From Lachnospiraceae bacterium UBA7093 (lineage in GTDB: Bacteria > Bacillota > Clostridia > Lachnospirales > Lachnospiraceae): a stretch of 43,071 nt of DNA. The notes beneath the pieces were generated by a model. That model made no database searches. It was given only the letters and a program-made list of their open reading frames with translations, and was not told where the DNA came from. Positions 15,829 through 23,432 of this stretch are shown one piece after another (position 1 is the first letter of the stretch; each line of letters opens with the position of its first letter). Where the stretch lies: NCBI GenBank assembly GCA_002492465.1, contig DKYT01000025.1, positions 1-43,071 of the forward strand, in the 5' to 3' direction. Made by a program: the position numbers and the translations under genes.

Positions 15829-16707
15829 ATGGAACTGAAAATAGACCAGGTTACGAAACGGTATAAGGATAAGCTTGCAGTGGATCATGTGTCTCTTACG
15901 CTGAAGCCGGGGGTATGGGGGCTGCTTGGCGCTAACGGCGCAGGAAAGACCACCCTTATGAGGATGATTGCCGGAATTATGAAACCCACCTCCGGAGATA
16001 TTCTGTACGATAATCTTTCCATTCAATCTTTGCAGGGAGAATACCGGAATATCTTTGGCTATCTGCCCCAGGAGTTCGGTTTTTATCCGGAATTTACGGT
16101 GACAGACTATTTGTCCTATGTGGCGGCGTTAAAAGGACTGTCTAAAGCGAAAACCAGGGATAAAATCGATGCGCTTTTGGAGCAGCTCACTTTAACTGAC
16201 GTAAGGAAGAAAAAAATTCTTAAGCTTTCCGGAGGGATGAAGCGCAGGGTGGGGATTGCCCAGGCACTGTTAAACGAACCGGAAATTTTGATTTTGGATG
16301 AGCCTACCAGCGGACTGGATCCAGGAGAGCGGGTAAGGTTCCGCAATCTCTTATCAAAGTTTGCCCAGAACCGGATCGTGCTTATATCCACGCATATTGT
16401 ACCTGACGTAGAGTATATTGCAAATCAAAACGCTATTATTAAGGAAGGAAAGATTATTGCTCTGGGAACCACGGAAGAACTGGAAAGACTGGTGGAAAAT
16501 AAAGTGTACCGCTGCACCATGCATCCCAAAGAGCTGGCAAAACAGGAAGGAAGACTGCGCATTGTAAACTTAAAAAATGAGGAGGATGGGAGGGTTTCTC
16601 TGCGCTATTTGTCGGAACAGCCTATGACCGAAAATTCGATTGCAGAGGCGCCCAGGCTGGAGGATCTGTACCTTTGGCTTTTTCCCCAGGAGGAGGTAAG
16701 AGCATGA
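15829..16707 (+). CDS. ABC transporter ATP-binding protein
   Basis: A 292-residue nucleotide-binding subunit. Walker A is GANGAGKTT (34-42), the Q-loop is YLPQEFGFYPEFTV, the signature is LSGGMKRRVGIAQALL, Walker B is ILILDEPTSGLDP and the H-loop is ISTHIV. The C-terminal 80 residues are an accessory region. ATG 15829 follows AGGAGG at 15816-15821; an in-frame upstream start at 15799 overlaps the previous gene. It couples to the permease at 16704 by an ATGA overlap. The pair resembles drug/lantibiotic-type or ABC-2 exporters; the substrate is unknown. Confidence 0.94.
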   Translation: MELKIDQVTKRYKDKLAVDHVSLTLKPGVWGLLGANGAGKTTLMRMIAGIMKPTSGDILYDNLSIQSLQGEYRNIFGYLPQEFGFYPEFTVTDYLSYVAALKGLSKAKTRDKIDALLEQLTLTDVRKKKILKLSGGMKRRVGIAQALLNEPEILILDEPTSGLDPGERVRFRNLLSKFAQNRIVLISTHIVPDVEYIANQNAIIKEGKIIALGTTEELERLVENKVYRCTMHPKELAKQEGRLRIVNLKNEEDGRVSLRYLSEQPMTENSIAEAPRLEDLYLWLFPQEEVRA

Positions 16708-17945
16708 GATTGTTAGCACTTGAAATAAAAAGAATTTTAAAAACCAGAATTACATGGATTTTGTTGGCGGCTTCTTTTTTTCTTGGGGTCATTATGGCAT
16801 ACCTTCCGGTAACCTTTGAGGGAGCGGTGGTGACAGGATCAGATGGAGAGGAAAAGGAAATCACCGGCTTGGATGCCGTGGCATATTATCAAAAAAACAG
16901 GGATATGTTCGGGGAAGTGACGGCGGAAAAGCTGCAGGAGGCGGTGGCAGTATACCAGCAGGTGTATGAAACCTATGATTCTCAGTATGGAAACGAGGTT
17001 CCCGCCGGAGTTTTTTATGAAGAGCTTGCGAAGTACCGTCCTTTTATACGGGGTATAAGGGAAGCGTTTGCAGACCCAGAAACAGGAATTGCTCCGGGCG
17101 TCCGGGATCTGGATATAAAACAGGTAGGGGACTATTATGGGCAGCTTGAAAAAAGGTTGACCTCTGTCATGGATATAGAGCAGAAAAAGAATCCGTCGGC
17201 GAAGGAGATTGCCTTGGACAAGTTTGCAAGAGTAAGCAGACCTTATAAATATTATTATGGTGCGTCCGGGAATTCTATGGATTATGAAACGCTGCTTTTG
17301 TTTCTGCTTACGATTTTCGGGGTTGTAATCACGGCAACTATTTTTTCTGCAGACCGCCAGACGGGGGCGGATGATATTCTTCGCTGTACCAGGCACGGAC
17401 GCCGGAGACTTGCCGGCGTAAAAGTAACGGCGGCATTTTTGATTACAGGCGTTACCTGTCTGCTGTGCGGGATTGTCTGGATTGTAACCACCAATACCCT
17501 ATTTGGGTGGGAAGGTACAGAAACGTCCATGCAGATCTTTTATTCTGTCACCTCCTTGCTGCCCTTTACGGTGGGACAGTTACAGTGGGCAAATTTGCTG
17601 GGAGGATGTATACTGTTCCTTGCAACGGTCAGCTTTACCCTGTTTTTGTCCTCCCTGGCAAAGGACAATGTCTCCGCCCTGGCTTTGGGGTTGGTTTTTG
17701 CCCTGCTTCCGGTGATTGCATATATGGCGGTGCCGGGCGTATTGGGGGAATGGCTTTCATGCATTCTTCCAAGCGGCGGGATAGGGCTGGGAAATTCCCT
17801 GCTGTATGCTATGTGTGATTTTTCTTTTCTCCATATAGGCGCAGCTTCTTTTTGGAACGTGGATGTACTGCTTTTGCTGGGAATTCTGAAAATTCCGCTA
17901 TTCAGTTTTCTTGCAGTTTTTTCATATTGCAGACGATATGCCTGA
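16704..17945 (+). CDS. ABC-2 type transporter permease
   Basis: A 413-residue membrane subunit. One N-terminal membrane helix (about 15-35, TWILLAASFFLGVIMAYL) is followed by a hydrophilic extracytoplasmic domain of about 160 residues (40-195). Five or more helices follow from residue 195, including TLLLFLLTIFGVVITATIF, ADRQTGADDILRCTRHGRRRLAGVK (a cytoplasmic coupling loop) and a C-terminal helix. ATG 16704 follows GGAGGTAAG and overlaps the ATPase stop. It ends the sigma-transporter operon; I see no terminator immediately after. Confidence 0.88.
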   Translation: MRLLALEIKRILKTRITWILLAASFFLGVIMAYLPVTFEGAVVTGSDGEEKEITGLDAVAYYQKNRDMFGEVTAEKLQEAVAVYQQVYETYDSQYGNEVPAGVFYEELAKYRPFIRGIREAFADPETGIAPGVRDLDIKQVGDYYGQLEKRLTSVMDIEQKKNPSAKEIALDKFARVSRPYKYYYGASGNSMDYETLLLFLLTIFGVVITATIFSADRQTGADDILRCTRHGRRRLAGVKVTAAFLITGVTCLLCGIVWIVTTNTLFGWEGTETSMQIFYSVTSLLPFTVGQLQWANLLGGCILFLATVSFTLFLSSLAKDNVSALALGLVFALLPVIAYMAVPGVLGEWLSCILPSGGIGLGNSLLYAMCDFSFLHIGAASFWNVDVLLLLGILKIPLFSFLAVFSYCRRYA

Positions 17946-18054
17946 AAAGATTGGGAATGGGACTTTGGTTTAAAAAAGGCATGAGATTTATTACAAGAAT
18001 GTCATTTTTTATTACAACAACGCTGATTTTACTGGATTTTTTTGTCAGGGCGTC

Positions 18055-18083
18055 TTGAAATTTTTAAATTTGAATGCTATACT
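18055..18083 (+). promoter_or_regulatory. extended -10 promoter for the FliD-like gene
   Basis: TTGAAA (18055-18060), a 17-base spacer and TATACT (18078-18083) with an upstream TGC give a strong sigma-A type promoter. The 5' leader of about 85 bases contains a small hairpin, GGAC-ATGGAA-GTCC, near 18135-18148. The rest of 17946-18176 holds no gene that I can support. Confidence 0.7.
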
Positions 18084-18176
18084 AAACTTAACTATAGAGA
18101 CCCTGCAATGGTAAATTGCATATATTAGGTGAAAGGACATGGAAGTCCATATTTTTATTCAAAGGAGTGATGGGAA

Positions 18177-19394
18177 ATGGGTATTAAAATTAACGTAGGT
18201 ACGAACCAGAATAGTTCTTATTTGCTTCAGAGTTTATCTTCCAGCAGCGGTGGAATGGGAAATTTGAATTTCCTGTCAGATTATGCCAGCATTAAGAACG
18301 GCAGCTATGGCAAGCTTATGAAAAGTTACTACGGCACGGGGCTGAGTTCAAGTACAGGAGCGGCAAGTAAGAAATACAGTTCAGGCGGTGTCCTTGAAAA
18401 AATTTTGGAAGAAAAGAAAAATCCAAAGGTTTCCAAAGATGTACAAAAGGCAAATGCCAGTCTGACAACCGGAATTACCAGTTTAAAATCCTCTGTTTCT
18501 GCATTGCAGAATGACAAGACGTATACAGATACGGAAAATGGTCAGAGCGCAATGGATAAAACAGTTTCCGCGATGAAGGCTTTTGTGACAGATTATAACA
18601 ATGTTGTGAATGCAGCGAAAGGATCTACGCTGACCAGTAAAACGGCATATGTGGCAAATATGATGAGCAGCACGGCAGCGAATGCAGATAAGCTTGCAGA
18701 AATTGGCGTTACGATTGATTCCAGCGGAACGCTTGAGCTAAATGAAGGCAAGTTAAAGGCAGCAGGTACTTCTAAGGTGCAGGAGCTGTTTTCACCGGAT
18801 AATATTATGAGCTATGGCTCTACAATTGCATCCCGCGTTCAGTTTGCAGGATCTTCAAACAGCACTGAGGCTACAGGTAATACAGATACAAACACCAGTA
18901 CTGTCAAAGGTTCCAGTGCAGCAGCTCTTAAGGCGGATGGCAAAAAGCTTGCTTCTGATGAATTATACGCAAGAATGAAAGATGAAGACGGCAACGAGAC
19001 CGACAAATATGACGTGGCTAAAATTTTTGCCGCGGCAAAGAGTTTCGTAGGCAATTACAACCGCATGTTTGATACTGCCGAATCCAGCACCAATTCCGGC
19101 GTATTGGCAAACTTGTCTTACATCAGGGAAAAGACGGCACGCAATGCGGACGCACTGAAGGAGTTTGGGATCGATGTGGATCAGAAGGGCAGAATGAAGA
19201 TTAATGAGGACACATTTAAAAATTCAGATATGTCCGAGGTACAGAAATTCTTCAAAGACTATGGTTCTTCCATTGCCACCAACGCATCTCTTGTAGATTA
19301 TTACCTGACTACCCAGGCGAATGCAGCCAGTGGTTATACAGCTACCGGAGAATACAACGTACAGGGAAGTTCCCGCTATGCAGATACCATGTAG
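18177..19394 (+). CDS. FliD C-terminal-like orphan protein with two internal repeats
   Basis: A 405-residue Ser/Ala/Asn/Thr-rich protein with no Cys and no signal peptide. Two related units are visible: residues about 131-210 (MKAFVTDYNNVV ... ADKLAEIGVTIDSSGTLELNEGKL ... VQELF) and about 281-366 (AKSFVGNYNRMF ... ADALKEFGIDVDQKGRMKINEDTF ... VQKFF). The LGITID-G-L-LNE-KL-VQ-LF pattern is that of the flagellar cap protein FliD C-terminal domain, although real FliD has one such unit and sits among flagellar genes. None are here. Strong promoter, AAAGGAG ribosome binding site and terminator make it a single-gene unit, probably well expressed. Role unknown; surface or structural protein is a guess. 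Confidence 0.8.
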   Translation: MGIKINVGTNQNSSYLLQSLSSSSGGMGNLNFLSDYASIKNGSYGKLMKSYYGTGLSSSTGAASKKYSSGGVLEKILEEKKNPKVSKDVQKANASLTTGITSLKSSVSALQNDKTYTDTENGQSAMDKTVSAMKAFVTDYNNVVNAAKGSTLTSKTAYVANMMSSTAANADKLAEIGVTIDSSGTLELNEGKLKAAGTSKVQELFSPDNIMSYGSTIASRVQFAGSSNSTEATGNTDTNTSTVKGSSAAALKADGKKLASDELYARMKDEDGNETDKYDVAKIFAAAKSFVGNYNRMFDTAESSTNSGVLANLSYIREKTARNADALKEFGIDVDQKGRMKINEDTFKNSDMSEVQKFFKDYGSSIATNASLVDYYLTTQANAASGYTATGEYNVQGSSRYADTM

Positions 19395-19432
19395 TATATA
19401 TCAGAAAAAGTAAGAATTATGAAATATCAAGT

Positions 19433-19468
19433 AAGTGCAGCAGAAAAATCTGTTGCACTTATTTTTTT
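19433..19468 (+). terminator. strong intrinsic terminator after the FliD-like gene
   Basis: AAGTGCAGCAGA (19433-19444) pairs with TCTGTTGCACTT (19449-19460), 12 pairs with one G-U and a 4-base loop, followed by A and a run of eight T. Confidence 0.93.
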
Positions 19469-19481
19469 TGTGGTAGTAATA

Positions 19482-19516
19482 TTGACAATTAATATACTGT
19501 GTAGTACGATGTATAT
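19482..19516 (+). promoter_or_regulatory. padR promoter with overlapping palindromic operator
   Basis: TTGACA (19482-19487), a 17-base spacer and TACGAT (19505-19510) form the promoter. ATATAC (19492-19497) and GTATAT (19511-19516) make an inverted repeat that covers the -10 box, a position from which a PadR repressor could regulate its own transcription. Confidence 0.65.
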
Positions 19517-19531
19517 CAAGGAGGCGATGAT

Positions 19532-19885
19532 GTGAATATAGACGACTGGAAATCCCAGATTAAAAGAGGAACATTGGAATACAGTATTTTATTAATGATT
19601 TGTAAAAGAGCCTATTATGGATATGAGATCATGAGTGAACTGGAAAAGTATCCAATTCTGTCGGCAAAGGAAAACACAATTTATCCCTTGCTGCGGCGCT
19701 TGCTAAAGGAAGAATTTCTTTCTTCCTTCTGGCAGGAGACGGCGGAGGGACTACCGCCGAGAAAGTATTATTCCATTACAGAAAAGGGAAAAGAATATCT
19801 GGAAGCCATGTCTGTTGAATGGGGAAATTTATTAACAGCTATCGAGGAAATCAAGGAGGAAGGAAATGGACAAAAAAATGCATGA
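19532..19885 (+). CDS. PadR family transcriptional regulator
   Basis: A 117-residue winged-helix regulator: RGTLEYSILLMICKRAYYGYEIMSELE (helices 1-2), ENTIYPLLRRLLKEEFL (recognition helix) and PPRKYYSITEKGKEYLEAM (wing). PadR proteins are dimeric repressors that usually act on their own operon. Translation must start at GTG 19532, since ATG triplets at 19527 and 19530 hit stop at once; AAGGAGG lies at 19518-19524. It is coupled to the DUF1700 gene by a 20-base overlap, a common pairing in Firmicutes. Confidence 0.93.
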   Translation: MNIDDWKSQIKRGTLEYSILLMICKRAYYGYEIMSELEKYPILSAKENTIYPLLRRLLKEEFLSSFWQETAEGLPPRKYYSITEKGKEYLEAMSVEWGNLLTAIEEIKEEGNGQKNA

Positions 19886-20432
19886 TTATCTGAATCAGAT
19901 AGACCGCTATTTAAAGCCTATGGCGGCAGCTGAGAGAGCGGATATTATTAATGAGATCAAAAGTGAAATGCTGGAATTGGAAGCACAAAAGGGCATGTCT
20001 GCCGAAGAGATTTTAGAGAGGCTTGGAGAACCCAGAGAGTTGGCAAAAGCTTATATGGGGGAAGCAATTGTAAAAAATAATACTTTCAGCTTGCGCAAAT
20101 TCAGCACAATGTTTGCTTTCTATGGACTTGCGGGATTTACAGGCATGTTTATTTTACCGATTTTCAGCGTTTTATCAGTGGGATTGATGTTTTGCGGTGC
20201 AATTGCGCCTGTGGCAGGGATTGTGAAATTTTTGGGCTTTTTAGTTGGAATCGAGGTGCCCTGGGTGATGTTTCAGTTTGGAACTTATACCGCGCCTGCC
20301 TATGTGGTATTTCCCCTTTCTGTGGTTACGGGGGTTTTGCTGTTTGCCGCAGGATGGGGACTGTGGAAACTGATGATCCGGTATATTCGGACGGTCAGCC
20401 TGGGAAAAAGAAAATTGCAGCAGCAAGAATAA
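19866..20432 (+). CDS. DUF1700/HAAS-domain membrane protein
   Basis: A 188-residue protein with an N-terminal cytoplasmic helical domain (YLKPMAAAERADIINEIKSEMLELEAQKGMSAEEILERLGEPRELAKAYM in substance, about residues 14-65). About three membrane segments follow (95-170) and a basic tail. This HAAS/DUF1700 layout nearly always sits next to a PadR regulator, as here, and is thought to take part in membrane-linked regulation. The effector is unknown. ATG 19866 follows AAGGAGGAAGG inside the padR end. Confidence 0.85.
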   Translation: MDKKMHDYLNQIDRYLKPMAAAERADIINEIKSEMLELEAQKGMSAEEILERLGEPRELAKAYMGEAIVKNNTFSLRKFSTMFAFYGLAGFTGMFILPIFSVLSVGLMFCGAIAPVAGIVKFLGFLVGIEVPWVMFQFGTYTAPAYVVFPLSVVTGVLLFAAGWGLWKLMIRYIRTVSLGKRKLQQQE

Positions 20433-20469
20433 AAAAATGTAAGAAGGGATTTTTAAATGAAGGAATCGG

Positions 20470-20478
20470 TGCTATAAT
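20470..20478 (+). promoter_or_regulatory. extended -10 promoter for the SDR gene
   Basis: TGC followed by TATAAT (20473-20478) gives a perfect extended -10. The -35 position is T-rich. The start codon is 33 bases downstream, with GGGAAGG as ribosome binding site. Confidence 0.6.
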
Positions 20479-20510
20479 ATTAAAAAAACGGAAGGGAAGG
20501 TATTAAATTC

Positions 20511-21257
20511 ATGTTGTTGGAAGGAAAGGTTGCAATTGTAACAGGCGGAACCAGAGGAATTGGTTTTGAGATCGTGCGGAAGTATCTTTCGAACGGAGCA
20601 AAGGTGGTATTGTTCGGCTCAAGACAGGAGACTGTGGATAAAGCACTTGCTAAGCTGAAAGAAGAGAATGCAGATTGGGAAGTGGAAGGAATGTTCCCTG
20701 CGCTGACAAATGCGGCGGAGGTTGAGAAGGCAATCCTTGCCGTAAAAGAAAAATTTGGCAAAATTGATATTTTGGTAAACAATGCGGGCATATCGCAAAG
20801 TACACCTCTGTATGACTATACGCCGGAGGAATTTGATAAAGTGATAGATCTGAATGTGCGGGCGCTGTTTTATGCTATTTTGCCCACTGCAAAAATTATG
20901 AAGGAGCAGGGGGGAGGATGCATCATTAACACCAGCTCTATGGTCAGCATTTGCGGACAGGCGGCAGGCGTTGGGTATCCCACCAGCAAATCGGCGGTAA
21001 ACGGCATGACCTTTTCCCTGGCAAGAGAATTGGCAAAAGATCATATCAGAGTAAATGCGGTAGCACCGGGCGTAACCAAAACGGATATGGTTGCGGCGCT
21101 GCCTCAGGCTATGGTGGACGCTATCTCTGCTAAAATTCCCATGGGAAGACCGGGAGAGCCGGAGGAGGTTGCCGATGCGTTTCTTTATCTTGCCAGCGAT
21201 CTTGCCAGCTATGTAACGGGAGAGATCCTGTCAGTTGATGGAGCCTGCAGAACGTAA
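20511..21257 (+). CDS. short-chain dehydrogenase (FabG/BaiA-like)
   Basis: A 248-residue classical SDR. The cofactor loop is TGGTRGIG (11-18), NNAG lies at 90-93, the catalytic set is S142/S143, Y156 and K160, and the tail is EILSVDGACRT. SDRs reduce ketones or oxidise alcohols with NAD(P)H. The pieces VTGGTRGIGF, GVGYPTSK, RVNAVAPGVTKTDM and YLASDLASYVTGE resemble clostridial bile-acid 3-alpha dehydrogenase BaiA, but also FabG in general. Residues S37-R38 after the second beta strand favour NADP(H); BaiA has a Glu there and uses NAD. It is a single-gene unit, not in a fab or bai operon. The substrate is open. Confidence 0.9.
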   Translation: MLLEGKVAIVTGGTRGIGFEIVRKYLSNGAKVVLFGSRQETVDKALAKLKEENADWEVEGMFPALTNAAEVEKAILAVKEKFGKIDILVNNAGISQSTPLYDYTPEEFDKVIDLNVRALFYAILPTAKIMKEQGGGCIINTSSMVSICGQAAGVGYPTSKSAVNGMTFSLARELAKDHIRVNAVAPGVTKTDMVAALPQAMVDAISAKIPMGRPGEPEEVADAFLYLASDLASYVTGEILSVDGACRT

Positions 21258-21294
21258 AAATATGTAAATTGTAGGAATAAGGCTTCTTTATCTC

Positions 21295-21323
21295 TTGCAA
21301 ATAAATACTTCTTCTATTATGAT
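21295..21323 (+). promoter_or_regulatory. promoter of the purO-purH operon
   Basis: TTGCAA (21295-21300), a 17-base spacer and TATGAT (21318-21323). Transcription would start near 21330, just before the riboswitch. Confidence 0.8.
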
Positions 21324-21332
21324 ATTGGATAG

Positions 21333-21417
21333 ATACACGACTGACGGAAGCAGGAAAAGCCTGTGTAGGAGAACCTACAGGAAGTGTATTGTCCGATTAT
21401 GAGTCGACCGTCTGGGC
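21333..21417 (+). promoter_or_regulatory. ZTP (pfl) riboswitch
   Basis: The RNA shows the pfl/ZTP arrangement. P1 is ATACAC (21333-21338) with GTGTAT (21384-21389). The conserved GACTGACGGA follows P1. Inner hairpins are CAGG-AAAA-CCTG-like and TGTAGG-AGAA-CCTACA. The conserved 3' element CCGTCTGGGC lies at 21408-21417, and GACGG (21343-21347) can form the family's pseudoknot with CCGTC (21408-21412). ZTP/ZMP builds up when 10-formyl-tetrahydrofolate is short. Since the downstream genes consume ZMP (AICAR), ligand binding should switch them on. Confidence 0.88.
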
Positions 21418-21418
21418 T

Positions 21419-21446
21419 GCCTGGCAAAGGTATGCCCAGGCGTTTT
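21419..21446 (+). terminator. riboswitch expression-platform terminator
   Basis: GCCTGG (21419-21424) pairs with CCAGGC (21436-21441), followed by GTTTT. GCCCAG (21434-21439) can instead pair with the riboswitch's conserved CTGGGC (21412-21417). The two pairings overlap, which gives a simple on/off switch. Confidence 0.7.
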
Positions 21447-21478
21447 AATGTGAGGGAAAAGAATGGAGGAAAAGAAAA

Positions 21479-22186
21479 ATGTTGTCACTTGCACAGGAAC
21501 TTTCGGATAACGCGTATCCGGGAAGAGGTATTGTCATCGGCAGGTCAGAGGATGGAAGCAAAGCTGTAACTGCCTATTTTATTATGGGAAGAAGCTCTAA
21601 CAGCCGGAACCGTATTTTTGCAGTGGAGGGAGAGGGTATCAGAACGGAGGCGTTTGACCCTTCTAAGCTGGAGGATCCCAGCCTGATCATTTATGCGCCG
21701 GTTAGGGTGCTGGGGCATAGAACCATCGTTACCAATGGAGATCAGACAGACACCATATATGAGGGGATGGAAAAAGGGATGAGCTTTGAAGCGTCTTTGA
21801 GGTGCCGGGAGTTTGAACCTGACGGTCCCAATTATACGCCCAGGATTTCGGGGGTTATGAATATAAAAGATGGAAAATACGACTATGCATTGTCCATTTT
21901 AAAGAGTAATAACGGGAATCCGGAGGCATGCAACCGATATACCTACTGTTATGAGAATCCTGTGGCTGGGGAAGGACGTTTTATTCATACCTATATGCAT
22001 GACGGCAATCCCCTTCCCAGCTTTCAGGGAGAGCCTAAGACTGTAAAGATTGCAGGGGATATCGACGGGTTTACGAAAGAGCTTTGGGAAAACCTGAATG
22101 ATGAAAATAAGGTTTCTTTGTTTGTCAGATATATCGACATTGCAACAGGAAAATATGAAACGCGGATTGTAAATAAGAATCAATAG
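21479..22186 (+). CDS. purO: IMP cyclohydrolase, PurO type
   Basis: A 235-residue protein resembling the IMP cyclohydrolase family first known from archaea (PurO), which closes FAICAR to IMP in the last step of purine synthesis. It is unrelated in fold to the cyclohydrolase half of bifunctional PurH. Recognisable segments are YPGRGIVIGRSEDG, AYFIMGRSSNSRNRIF, DPSLIIYAPVR and NGDQTDTIYEG. It starts 8 bases after GGAGGA and lies 20 bases before the AICAR formyltransferase gene under one ZTP riboswitch, so the two together replace PurH. Confidence 0.92.
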   Translation: MLSLAQELSDNAYPGRGIVIGRSEDGSKAVTAYFIMGRSSNSRNRIFAVEGEGIRTEAFDPSKLEDPSLIIYAPVRVLGHRTIVTNGDQTDTIYEGMEKGMSFEASLRCREFEPDGPNYTPRISGVMNIKDGKYDYALSILKSNNGNPEACNRYTYCYENPVAGEGRFIHTYMHDGNPLPSFQGEPKTVKIAGDIDGFTKELWENLNDENKVSLFVRYIDIATGKYETRIVNKNQ

Positions 22187-22205
22187 AAAGGGAGATCAGA
22201 ATCAT

Positions 22206-23384
22206 ATGAACGAGATACAATTAAAGTACGGATGCAACCCAAACCAGAAGCCTTCCAGGATTTTTATGGAGGATGGCGGAGAACTCCCTGTTACGGTTTT
22301 AAATGGCAAGCCCGGTTATATTAATTTTTTAGATGCCTTTAACGGATGGCAGCTTGTGAAGGAGCTGAAGGAAGCGACAGGGCTTCCGGCGGCAACCTCC
22401 TTTAAGCATGTTTCCCCGGCGGGAGCAGCGGTGGGACTTCCTCTTACAGAGACTCTTGCCCAAATTTACTGGGTAGATGATCTGGGAGAGCTGTCTCCCC
22501 TTGCCTGCGCTTATGCAAGAGCAAGAGGGGCGGACAGAATGTCCTCCTTTGGAGACTTCATCGCCCTTTCCGATGTGTGTGACCGGGATACGGCGCGGCT
22601 GATCAAAAGGGAGGTATCCGACGGAGTGATTGCGCCGGGCTACACGGAAGAGGCATTGGCGCTTTTGAAAGAGAAGAAAAAGGGAAATTACAATATTATT
22701 CAAATCGATCCCTCCTATGTGCCGGCGCCGGTGGAGAGAAAGCAGGTATATGGCATTACTTTCGAGCAGGGAAGAAACGAGCTTGCCATTGACAAGGAGC
22801 TGCTTTCCAATATCGTGACGAAAAATAAGGAGCTGCCGGAATCTGCCGCCATTGATATGAAGATCGCGTTGATTACGTTGAAATATACCCAGTCTAATTC
22901 CGTCTGCTATGTAAAGGAAGGACAGGCGATCGGTATTGGAGCCGGCCAGCAGTCCAGAGTGCATTGCACCAGGCTTGCGGGGCAGAAAGCGGATAACTGG
23001 TATCTGCGTCAGGCACCCCAGGTATTGGCACTTCAGTTTATAGATTCTCTGGGACGTGCCGACAGGGACAATACCATCGATGTGTACATTGGCGAAGAAT
23101 ATGAGGATGTGCTTCGGGAAGGAGAATGGCAGAAGCGCTTTAAGGTAAAGCCGCCCGTATTTACCAGGGAAGAGAAGCGGGCATGGCTGGACGGCAACCG
23201 GAATGTGACCCTGGGGTCGGATGCCTTTTTCCCGTTCTCGGATAACATCGAGAGGGCGTACAAGAGCGGTGTCAAGTACATTGCCCAGCCCGGCGGTTCC
23301 GTTCGGGATGATCTGGTAATCCAGTGCTGCGACAAATATGATATGGTGATGGCGTTTACAGGCATCAGGTTATTCCATCATTAA
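22206..23384 (+). CDS. purH: AICAR formyltransferase (stand-alone PurH transferase domain)
   Basis: A 392-residue protein matching only the transformylase half of PurH. It formylates AICAR (ZMP) to FAICAR with 10-formyl-tetrahydrofolate. The catalytic Lys-His pair is K67-H68 in SFKHVSPAGAA; other family segments are RMSSFGDFIALSD, YTQSNSVCYVKEGQAIGIGAGQQSRVHC, LGSDAFFPFSDNIERA and YIAQPGGSVRDD. The N-terminal IMP cyclohydrolase domain of normal PurH is missing, its role being taken by purO just upstream. No terminator is seen before the next gene at 23433, so read-through into the sugar-sensing operon is possible. Confidence 0.94.
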   Translation: MNEIQLKYGCNPNQKPSRIFMEDGGELPVTVLNGKPGYINFLDAFNGWQLVKELKEATGLPAATSFKHVSPAGAAVGLPLTETLAQIYWVDDLGELSPLACAYARARGADRMSSFGDFIALSDVCDRDTARLIKREVSDGVIAPGYTEEALALLKEKKKGNYNIIQIDPSYVPAPVERKQVYGITFEQGRNELAIDKELLSNIVTKNKELPESAAIDMKIALITLKYTQSNSVCYVKEGQAIGIGAGQQSRVHCTRLAGQKADNWYLRQAPQVLALQFIDSLGRADRDNTIDVYIGEEYEDVLREGEWQKRFKVKPPVFTREEKRAWLDGNRNVTLGSDAFFPFSDNIERAYKSGVKYIAQPGGSVRDDLVIQCCDKYDMVMAFTGIRLFHH

Positions 23385-23432
23385 CAGCTGAGGATTTAAC
23401 AGGACAGAACAGCGGTGGGATAAAAGGTAAAT

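Noticed and set aside
17852..18058. Small plus-strand frame after the ABC permease
   Set aside because: Its first half is out-of-frame permease sequence; the remainder is low-complexity A+T-rich DNA with no ribosome binding site.
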